DNA of 64,000 nt from Elephas maximus indicus. Its lineage: Eukaryota > Chordata > Mammalia > Proboscidea > Elephantidae. A program made the translations under genes and the position numbers. The stretch spans positions 47,085,093 to 47,149,092 of the forward strand of contig NC_064821.1 in NCBI RefSeq assembly GCF_024166365.1. Direction: 5' to 3'. The notes under the pieces were generated by a model. The model saw only the letters and a program-made list of their open reading frames with translations, did no database searches and was not told the DNA's origin. Each line of letters starts with the position of its first letter. Position 1 is the stretch's first letter. Shown here piece by piece: positions 1-10,300 of this stretch.

Positions 1-2200
1 TGAGAAAATATTTGAAAGGGATTATATTAATTGCTAAATATTTTATTCACAAAGGTCAATAACATGGCAAGATAAAATTATTTGTATAGTTTTGTCTGAA
101 TGAAGCGAGAAAAACGTGGATGTATTGTTTGTATATATTGTATATATTAAAACAAAAGAGATATGTGCATGAAACAAAGAAAAAAGAAATGAGCAAAAGC
201 AAAGCATTAGTGGCTATGGTCTGTAAAATGAAACAAACAAACAAAAAAACTTTATTTCACTATAAGAGTACTTTATTTTAAGTGTTCTTTAGAAGAACAT
301 TTTGCTAAAGCATGACTAAACAGCAAAAAAAAAAAAAAAGAGCTACTGTATTTAGACTTAGGACAAAAGGCAGAGTAACATTACTTAAAAAAAAAAATGT
401 TTACATTTAATTTTGGCTACCAGGAGTTTATTTTATTTTATTTAAAATTTCTTTGCCAACGGTGCCAAGTAATGTGAATGCTAATATTGCTTAAGAAAAT
501 TAAGTTACTTTTGCAAAACAGAATCATAAGATGAATCAGTATATGGCTTAACTCCATCCACTCACTACCACAAAGAATACTCAGAATGATCAAAACCTGA
601 TGAAAGAAACAGAGTGAAAAGCAGAAAAGTGTCTCACGTTTTCATATCTCCTGCTGGAAATCAGAAAATGTAATAAAAGTTGCACAAAAGATTAAAAAAA
701 CTATAAAAAGATGCAAACTGGTCTTGTAGGGATTGTCATGGTATATTACTATTTCCACGTAATGAGGAGCCAAAGAAATCTGATGCTTTTAAAAATTAAA
801 CTACTAATGTGAAATTGAGAGGATAAAGTTAGTATTTGCTGATGCCAGTTTAAAATTCCCAGGTTACGTTTGAGGATCAGTTGAGAGAATAGTTTTTTCT
901 TGGTTCTGGCTACCAACTGTAAGTTAAAACTCAAGGCTTGTTGTGAAGCCTAAAAATATTCACAAATAAGCTCTTAAACTGGTGTCTCCAGAAGGAAGGT
1001 AGATACAAAAAGATTGTGGTAAAAACTAGGGTCAGTGCTCTTGGTGCCTTTTCTATAATTGTACTTGTTTTTTAATTACTTCCTTTCACTGCCAACCTCG
1101 AATTACTGTACAGTATACGTCTTACTGCTTGTGATCAGCTTTGACAACAGTGACAGCCCCACAACTAGTAGCCACCTGTATATTTGTAAACTGACCTGAC
1201 TCAATTTTGTTTTTAAATGTGTGGGTTATGTTGCAGCTGTTGCAGTCCCCCAAGTACCTATTATTTCACCCAGCTTGACCTATAGGAAGACACTGAGTAA
1301 TTTACAAACACACAATTGCATTCATAAATGGGAAGAGAATATGAAGGGATAGAATGTGAAAGCCAGCTCTTTCAGAATATCCTCTATTGAAACTGAACTT
1401 AGGTGTGTTTATTCCATTTATTACGGTAAAACTAACTGGTCTTTTGACAAGAGTAATGACCTCAGTGGATTTGCTTTAACCCTCACATTAATTTTTTTTA
1501 AATGTTTCACATGTTACATTATTAGCTGGGTAAGTTAGAAGATTCTGGAAGATAGAGACTTAGATAGAATTAGGAGAGTTCTTATAGAGGGGACAGGAAG
1601 TAGGTTCATAACCTACCTGTGTAACCTACCAGTACAACTGTGACTCCTAGGTGAGGTGAAAATGCACTTCCACTGAAACAAAGCATTTCCAACCGCTTTT
1701 TCTTGGTTGTGAATCTTAATTTTGAATATAAGATGATAGGTAAGCGCAGCTTTCTTGGATAATCTGAATTCCCAAGTGCCAGGAGTAGGATTTCATTAAA
1801 AATTAATAGCTAATCTTATTCTGTCTCCTGAAGATTTAATTGCTATTCTTGTTACCCATTTGAAATCAGCTGTACTGTGTGAACGAAATACAGACAATAA
1901 CACGAACCCCTCTCTGGCTGCACGGTCGCTTATGGCAGTTCCACACAGTAGTTGGCGCCCAATGGGGGGTCCCTGAGACTTGCATGTAAAACTAGTCTAG
2001 ATGTCTTCTTTTTTGTAAGTTTTATTTTTGTAATTGTGCATGTAAAGCATCATTGAATCAATGGATCTGTTGAAGAACTCAGCTGCTGGAAACCATGCAA
2101 AATGTTTTGAATTGCCCTTAAAATATGGAAAATGTTTTCTGAATGCTTTATATTCTTTCTGCTGTAAATTAAAAAAAATGAAGAAAATTTCCCCATACTA
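1..2200 (+). other. Non-coding A/T-rich stretch, possible 3' UTR of CAMTA1
   Basis: No convincing coding exon and no recognised transposon is seen here. The stretch is low in repeats and A/T-rich, which fits a long 3' UTR. In other mammals I recall CAMTA1 lying directly upstream of VAMP3 on the same strand, so its last exon is the natural candidate. A variant poly(A) signal AATTAAA lies near 2167. The assignment rests on gene order, not on a protein match. The short open frames here are chance frames in A/T-rich DNA. Confidence 0.4.
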
Positions 2201-2907
2201 AGTGTGTGTTTTGCTTTAACTTTACCTGATACTGAAATCCAAGGTGATCAGTATGTTTCAAACCAATTGAAATAATTTCCAGTACTGTATTTCCTTTGGT
2301 CCAGGTATGTTGTGAATGAAAAAAAAAAATCTTAGGCCATTTTTCCTAGAGCACGTGCTTTTCACCTGTCTTCCCAGGCACCTCTCAACATATAATTTGT
2401 CTAGAACTTCACTAAGTTATTTAAAAGGTAAAGACACCAATCTAAATTCATCCTTTCACTTAAAGTTCTGTGAAGTTTTTTAAAAATCATTTTCTAGCTG
2501 GCTACTGTTATCAGTTCTCCTTTCTGAGCATCCTCCTTTAAACATCATTGTTCCATTTTCTTTCACTGCAGAGCCTCTTTCTACCCCTAATAATTCTCCT
2601 TCCATCCAATCTATCTCCTATGCTACTGCCAGACCAAATTTTGCATCATAGGCCTCCCCACCCTGTGAGTCCTCAGTGGCTTTCCAAAGCCCACTGCATT
2701 TAAGTGACTTTTTTTTTTTTTTGCTTACGTTCACAATTGATTCAATCTTATTTCCACCTGGGCCCCAACCTGCACCTTCTGGTTGGTCTGTGCTCACCAT
2801 GCTCCCTCCACTATTGTCTGTTTGTATTCATCCCTTGCCTGCAAAGTTCTCCTTTTAGCTACTTAACCAACTTAAATCCCATGTCATCTGTGACACTCTT
2901 TATTCTA
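2201..2907. other. Non-coding, nothing recognised
   Basis: Unique-looking A/T-rich DNA with a poly-T run near 2708. I see no exon, RNA gene or clear repeat. Confidence 0.4.
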
Positions 2908-3068
2908 AAAAAAAAGAAATTGCAGTCAAGTTGATTCTGACTCATGGTGACCCTACAGGACAGACTAGAACTTGCTCCATAAGGTTTCCAAGGAGAAGAT
3001 GGTGTATTCAAACTTATCACCTTTTGGTTAGCAGCCAAGTTCTTAACCACTGTGCCACCCGGGCTCCG
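2908..3068 (-). mobile_element. AfroSINE, antisense
   Basis: Antisense tRNA-derived AfroSINE. The tail region (gattctgactcatggtgacc) comes first and the tRNA-like head (ttaaccactgtgccaccc) last, with an A-rich run at the left edge. Confidence 0.85.
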
Positions 3069-3689
3069 TTTATTCTAATATACACTAATATTTCCCTTTG
3101 CAAATTCTAGCCATCCAAATTAGAGGTCGACGAGACAATTCAATATTTAAATATTTTATTTTTCACCTTATAACTAATGGATCCTCTAGTTGATGCATTG
3201 TAGTGTTTTTTTTTTTTTTAATGTAGGACAAAGATTGTGTTTTTAGGAGTAGGTCCCGTGTCCCGTAGCAACTTAAAATACATTACAAAGTAGCTTACTG
3301 CAGACTTGTGCCTCCTTCCATTCAACCGAAAGTTTGAGGGCCTACTCTGTGCTAGGCCCTAGGAATACAGAAATAAAGACACCTGTCCCTGATGCCAAAG
3401 CTCCCATAAACCATAATATGATATGTGCAATGACAGTGTCACGTATGAATACATGAAGAGAGGGAGCCTAACCCAATCGATGCCTGTGAACAAATACCCC
3501 AAATGAACTTCCTATCTCATTCTAAACTTTCGGAAAAGGTGGCGTCCCCAAGACCACTAAGTTAATCTGGGACGATAAGCAGAGCACATCGGCCCAGAAA
3601 AATGGTCCACGGGCTCAGAATCACATAGAGCGCCCACCCACACTTACTCCAATAACAGTCTCTTCAGTGCCTAATGCACCGCCGGCCAG
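3069..3689. other. Upstream flank of VAMP3
   Basis: Mostly unique sequence. The stretch at 3320-3440 has the wording of an ancient interspersed repeat (tgtgctaggccctaggaata), but I cannot place its family. Confidence 0.3.
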
Positions 3690-4350
3690 ACCACGTGTAC
3701 TGACCACGCCGCGGACTCGGTCGTTCTCATTTTTCTCCCGTCAGCTCGGGCGGCGTGGAGAGAGGGAGCCCCGCTTACTGACATGCACGTTACGACTCAG
3801 AGCAGCTTAGTTCCCTAAGACCCAGTAACAGTTCGTCCGGCGGCCTCGCCGTGGGCGTGGAAGCCTCGCTCAGATCCCACCCCTCGGCGGCGCCCCGCCC
3901 ACTTCCGGCGCGCCCTCCGCGGCCGCGCTGGCGCCACCGCGTCCCGCCTGGCCCCGCCTGGTGACATCATCGCCTCCGCACCACCCACAGCCCCGCCCCT
4001 TTCCTCGGCTGTGGTCTCGGCTGTTTGCTGTCGCCGACCTTCGCCCACCGTCTCTACTGCCGCCGAAATGTAAGTGACGCGACGGGACGCGGAGTGGCTT
4101 CGGATCCCGCGGCGGCGGCCTGCGGCTGGGAGCCTCTCAGGGCTTGTCCCCGGTCGCGGCTCCGACGCGGGCCGAGGCCGCGAGCGCGGGGGCTCCGAGG
4201 CCTGGGATGGGCGGTGGCCCAGGGGTGCCGGCTGCGGACCGGCCGGGCCAGCCCAGCCCCCGCGGCGCTGCCGACTGCCCGGAGGGCCCGGCGGGCGACG
4301 CGGAAGAGGCGAGAGCGGGGACCCCGGGATTTCCTGGAGAAAGACTACCT
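3690..4350 (+). promoter_or_regulatory. VAMP3: CpG island and promoter of VAMP3
   Basis: Dense CpG and GC-box-like runs (ccccgcccct) surround the first exon. A CACGTG E-box lies at 3692-3697 and a CRE-like TGACATCA at 3962-3969. No TATA box is seen, as expected for a housekeeping CpG promoter. Open frames of up to 250 codons here are by-products of GC-rich DNA with few stops. The transcription start is probably shortly upstream of 4068 but is not fixed by the sequence. Confidence 0.75.
4068..4069 (+). CDS. VAMP3: VAMP3 coding exon 1 (first two bases of the start codon)
   Basis: The exon ends ...ccgaaAT and the donor gtaagt begins at 4070. Exon 2 supplies the G of ATG. Reading ATG inside exon 1 would leave a non-canonical ta donor, so the split is preferred. 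Confidence 0.85.
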
Positions 4351-7300
4351 GTCCCCACCTCCCGCAAGACACCCCACCCCTTCCTGGCCTCGACCCTTGG
4401 CTCTTCGGTTCTTTCCCCTGGAAGGTCCCTAAGAGGAGTGGCGCGACTACTACCCTCCCTGAGCGCCTTCTCTCTGGCAGGCGCTGTGCTGGGCTCCGGA
4501 TTTTGCACGGGAAAGGACCTCGGCCCTGTCTTGAGGCACCTACAGCCTGAGTACCAGAGCAGCTCATAAGGGCAAAAGTGCTGTTTCTTTAACTTGGAAA
4601 GATAAGAGCTGAACTTGGAAAGATAACTTGGCTATGGTTCTACCTTTTTAAGCAAAAGCACTGTCAGTTTGTGTACTGTGAGGGCTTGTGTGTTGCTGTG
4701 ATGCTGGAAGCTATGCCACTGGTATTCAAATACCAGCAGGGTCACCCATGGCGGACAAGTTTCAGCTGAGCTTCCAGTCTAAGACAGACTAGGAAGAAGG
4801 ACCCCGCAGCCTACTTCTGAAAAGAATTAGCTAGTGAAAACCTTATGAATAGCCGTGGAACACTGTCTGATGTAGTGCCGGAAGATGAACCTCTCAACAG
4901 TGGGCTCAAGCATAGCAACAATTGTGAGGATGGGGCAGTACCGGGCAGTGTTTCCTTCTGTTGTGCATAGGGTCGTGATGAGTCACAACTGACTGTACTG
5001 CACCTAACAATAACAACAACACTGTTGTGATAGCCCTTGAAAACACAGCATTTTCAGTGATATCATTCAGAGAATCCAAGTTGTTAGGAATCCCAGGGAC
5101 CCTTGATCCCTCTCCCACCTGGCTCATTGCTCACCCACAGAGGTAAAAAGGAATTCTTCCTCCTAGGAACTGGGGACACCACTCTGTAGAATGTTCCTGC
5201 TGAGGCTGCTGTGCCAATAGATCATGGTGGTTAAGATCTAGATCTGTGGAATTATACAGGACCTGGCTTAAGCACAAGCTTCATTACAACCAGCTGTGTT
5301 GGCTTTCTAAACCTCACTCTACTCATAGAAAATAGGGGTAATAATCATATCCTCCTTAAACACTTAGGAGAATTAAGTGAGAGGGCCTATGAGGACTAGT
5401 GCCTGGTCCTTAGCTGTTATCTGCCAGACACTAAACTCTGTGAGGGCAGGGATTGGACCTGCTATATCCCTGGTCTTTGGCACATGGTGGTTATTATTGT
5501 TAGGTGGCGCCGAGTCAGTTCCAACTCATAGTGACCCTGTGCACAACAGAATGAAACACTGCCTGGTCCTGCGCCATCCCCACAATTGGTGCTATGCTTG
5601 AGCCCGTTGTTGGAGCCACTGTGTCAGTCCATCTCATTGAGGGTCTTCCTTTTTTTCTCTGACCCTCTACCAAGCATGACGTCCTTCTCCAGGGACTCAT
5701 CCCTCCTGATAACATGTCCAAAGTATGTGAGACAAAGTCTCACCCTCCTTGCTTCTAAGGAGCATTCTGGTTGTACTTCTTCCTGGGCACATGGTAGGTA
5801 TTCAAAACAGGGAGCCCTGGTGGCATGAATGGTTAAACACTTGGCTGCTAACTGAAAGGTTGATAGTTTGAACCCTCAGGAGACAGACCTGGTGATCTGC
5901 TCCTGTAAAGATTACAGCCTTGAAAAGGTTATGGAGCAGTTCTCTTTTATATGGGGTTGCTATGAGTTGAAATCAATTTGATGACATCTGACAACAACAG
6001 ATATTCAGTAATTATCTGTCCAATCAATAAATCAGTGGCTACCCTATGCAAGCCACATGCTAGGTGGTGTCTTGGATTCATAGAGTAGAATACTAAGACA
6101 TGGGAGCCTGCAATCTATTAGGGGAGGCAAAGCAATGCCAACCAGGTAATGGAGACGTTAAGGACTTCAGAGACAGAGCGATCAGAAAAGAGCCGCATGG
6201 ATAGGAATAAAGCATTCAGTGAGAGTTTTAAAACCTGAGTATGTTTCTGAGAGAGGACCCTGTTTCTGTAAATGAATCCATTTCTTTGTATTGCGAAAGG
6301 GCATTCGTTTTATAATTGTTCCTAACTATGAGAACAGTTCTTGCCCCAGTGAAAAGATCAGAAGAGTACTAAGTACATTTAAGGCAGATGTGTGCTTTAA
6401 AACAAATAATAACAAATTAGAAAGTACACTTTAACCTATCTTGGGATCAGGTACTTCAGTGGTGCAAAGTAGATCCTATTAAAACTTGGCGTTAGACCCT
6501 GTTCACTTTTAACATGTGGGAGAATCTTGGAAGTTAGAGAGGAATTAGAAGAAATGCCTATCGAAACCTTTGTTCATTACTGCAGGAAGGACTTTTTTTT
6601 TTTAACTTTAGTTCTGATGTAAGAAATTGTTAACACTGAGATCCTGGAATAAAATCTTTATACTTACAAAAATGTATTTGAAATCATAATTTATTCATGC
6701 TTGCGCCTTTATATTTTAGGTCTACAGGTGTGCCTGCAGGTTCAAGCGCTGCCTCTGGCAGTAATCGAAGACTGCAGCAGACACAAAACCAAGTGGATGA
6801 GGTATTGCTCTGAAATACTGTAAACATGCATTTTAAACAGGCATGGGAGCACTCTGGAGATAATTCTGTTTAGAAAAAGTATCATAAAAGTATAGATGTA
6901 AAGTACATATTGACAGTATCATTTGTTGTTGGGTGACGTTGAGTTCATTTTGACTCATAGTGACCCCATGTGACAGAGAAGAACTGCAGCATAGGATTTC
7001 CTAGGCTATAATCTTTACAGGGGAGCCCTGGTGGTGTAGTGGTTAAGCACTCAGCTGCTAAATGAAAGGTTTGCGATTTGAACCCACCAGCTGCTCTGCA
7101 GGAGAAAGATGTGGCAGTGTGCTTCTGTAAAGATTACAGCCTTGGAAACCCTCTAGGGCAGTTCTACTCTGTTGTATAGGGTAGCTATGAGCCGGAATCA
7201 ACTGAACAGCAATGGGTTTTGATCTTTACTGAAGCAGATTATCAGGTCCTTTCTCCCTCAGAGCCATTGGATGGGTTTGAACTTCCCACCTTTCAGTTAG

Positions 7301-10300
7301 CAGCCAAGTGCTTAACTGTTGTGCCACCAGAGCTCCTGGTAGTATCACAAACGTAGCAAAAATTTGCCCCCCTGTAGTCTAGAAGCCCTGTTCTAAGCAG
7401 AAGTCAGATTCTTCCTAGCTTCATTCTTATTTTCCTATAACTGTAAACACATCATAAAACAAACAGACTCCTCCCTGAGAATGTTCCCTAAGAACCACTT
7501 TGTAAAACAAGTTTATAGAATTTTATGGATTAGGTCTTCAAATTGCTCAAGACGGGACCAATCTTTCTGACTAAATTATCGATCAAAATGCTTCGTTAGG
7601 GTTTACTAGTTACCTAACCGGACCAGGCCCCTGCAGAATTCGTCCCTGACTGCTGCCCATTGACACATAGCAGGCAGATACCAACAAACTGGTGTAGCCC
7701 AACAAATCTGTATTTGTAGAATTCTTGAGCTGGAGGACCATCACAGCATCTTTTGTTACATGCTCTATGTGCGTAACCACGACAGAATATTGCTTGAGAA
7801 ATTCAGACTGTTATTGTCCAACAAAGATAGCTCAGCCATTCTGCACTTTTTGTTGTTGTTAGGTGCCATTGAGTTTGTTCCGACTTACAGCAACCATGTG
7901 TACGACAGAATGTTTAGCCACCTTAAAAAGCAAAGCTAAAGCTGTGCTAGATACTCATTAAATCATATAGTAATGTTTTGATTTGATTGTTTCTTTTATA
8001 AATTTCATATTTTCAAGCTAAAAAACCCAATCTAATTCTGTCCTTCCTGAAACGTTTATTTTTCTACAAAATCAAATTTCCCCTTCCCCCTTCTCCCCCC
8101 ATTTAATGAAAGTTTGGCCCAAGGTAATAACGTGCTGACCTGAAAAAAAACTGTTGGTGGATTTTATTGGAAATTTTTTTTCCCCATTTCTTTCTGTGTA
8201 ATGTAGTGTGAACATCTCCATGTAGGTGGTGGACATCATGCGTGTCAACGTGGACAAGGTATTGGAAAGAGATCAAAAGCTTTCTGAGCTAGACGATCGT
8301 GCAGACGCGCTGCAGGCAGGAGCATCCCAGTTTGAAACAAGTGCTGCCAAGTTGAAGAGGAAATATTGGTGGAAGAATTGCAAGGTAATCCTCTTTACAC
8401 TGTGTCACCCTCTCATTCTCAGGGCTAGACAAAGGCTACTGTACAAAACGGCGTGGGGATGGTGTCTGACCTCTTCTGACTTCACACTTGGGAAGGAGAA
8501 TCAAGATAACAGCCTAAGGCTGATTCCTGTGAGGGAGAGGTCAGATATGCCTCCTCTGTCTGCCATCTTCACCAATTCTGACACCAACTGTTCCTCCCAT
8601 AGCACTTTCTACTTCTCTTCTGGGTTTGATAATTCACTGCAATGGCCACACAGAACTCACAGACCATACTCAGGGTTATAGGGCTTATTAGGGAAGTGTT
8701 GTTGTTGTTAGATGTCATCAAGTCAGTTCCAACTCATATTGACCCTAGGTACAACAGAACAAAACACTGCCTGGTCCTGCATCATCCTCACAATTGTTGT
8801 TTTGCTTAAGCCCATTGTTGCAGCCAATATGTCTGTCCATCTCATTGAGGATCTTCCTTTTTTTTTGCTGACACTCTACTTTACCAAGCATGACGCCCTT
8901 CTCCAGGGACTGATCCTTCCTGACAACATGTCCAAAGTGTGTAAGACGCAGTCTTGCCATCCTTGCTTCTAAGGAGCATCCTGGTTGTACTTCTTCCAAG
9001 AGAGATTTGTTCGTTCTTTTGGCAGTCCATGGTATATTCAGTATTCTTCTCCAACACCACAATTTAAGGGAGTCAATTCTTCGGTCTTCCTTATTCATTT
9101 TCCAGCTTTCAGGTGCATAGGAGGTGATTGAAAACACCATGGCTTGTGTCAGGTGCACCTTAGTCTTCAAGGTGACATCTTTCCTTTTGAACACTTTTTT
9201 AAAGAGGTCTTTTGCAGCAGATTTGCCCAACGCAGTATGTCTTTTGATTTCTTGCCTGCTGCGTACATGGGTGTTGATTGTGGCTCTGAATAAAATGAAA
9301 TCTGTGACAACTTCAATCTCTTCTCCGTTTATCATGATTTTGCTCATTGGTCCAGTTGTGAGGATTTTTGTTTTCTTTATGTTGAGATGTAATCCATACT
9401 GAAGGCTGTGGTCTTTGATTTTCATCAGTAAGTGCTTCAAGTCCTCTTCACTTTCAGCAAGCAAGGTTATGTCATCTGCGTAAGGCAGGTTGTTAATGAG
9501 TCTTCCTTCAATCCTGATGCCCTGTTTTTCTTCATATAGTCCAGCTTCTGGGATTATTTGCTCAGCATACATATTGAATAAGTATGGTGACAGGATACAG
9601 CCCTGATGCACAGCTTTCCTGACTTTAAACTACGCAGTATCGCTTTGTTCTGTCCAAACAACTGCCTCTTGATCTATGTACAGGTTCCTCACGAGCACCA
9701 TTAAGTGTTCTGGAACTCCTTTTCTGCACAATGCTATCCGTAATTTGTTATGATCCACACAGTGGAATGCCTTTGCATAGTTAATAAAACACAGGTAAAC
9801 ATCTTTCTGGAATTCTCTGCTTTTAGCCAGGATCCATCTGACATCAGCAGTGACAGCCCTGGCTCCGCGTCCTCTTCTGAATCCGGCCTGAATTTCTGGC
9901 AGCTCCCTGTCAATATACTTCTGCAGATGCTTTTGAATGATCTTCAGCAAAATTTTACTTGTGTGTGATATTAATGATATTACTTGATAATTTCCACATT
10001 TGGTGGGATCACCTTTCTTTGGAATAGGTGTACATAGGGATCTCTGCCAGCCATTTGGCCAGGTAGCTCTCTTCCAAATTTCTTGCCATAGATGAGTGAG
10101 TACTTCCAGAAGTAACAGGTTACAATTCAGGGTCAGGAATACTCCAGGATACAGTTCCTCCATCAGGACGGCCTCTTCCCAGCTGTGCTCTCAGCATGTC
10201 TCTCCCCGGCCCTAGGTCCCTGCCCAAAGGTTGTCAGCTTTCTCTCTGGGTGGGCCAGGAAGCCCACTGTGCCATCTCCGGCTGCTGTGTCTCTCCTACT

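Larger units (their letters stand above)
5413..6035 (+). repeat. L2 3' end split by an RTE1 and an AfroSINE
   Basis: L2 tail wording ctgtgagggcagggattgg appears at 5438 and resumes as ggtaggtattcaa and attcagtaattatctgtcc. RTE1 (5489-5785) and AfroSINE (5809-5998) sit inside. Confidence 0.6.

Noticed and set aside
3815-4567. A 250-codon antisense frame and several long overlapping frames
   Set aside because: All lie in the VAMP3 CpG island, where GC-rich DNA has few stops. No domain, and the real exon 1 explains the region.
7021-7095. tRNA genes, suggested by the ggtttgaaccc-type B-box in many repeats
   Set aside because: These are tRNA-derived heads of AfroSINEs followed by SINE bodies and RTE1-type tails. 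None folds as an intact tRNA by eye.
8226-8681. A 151-codon protein starting in the SNARE helix
   Set aside because: It reads VAMP3 exon 3 through its donor into the intron. The spliced product is supported by the next exon's phase and sequence.
10108-10163. Extension of the RTE1 protein to an upstream methionine at 10163
   Set aside because: Sequence right of 10107 does not follow the other RTE1 copies. It belongs to the flanking repeat, so the methionine is fortuitous.
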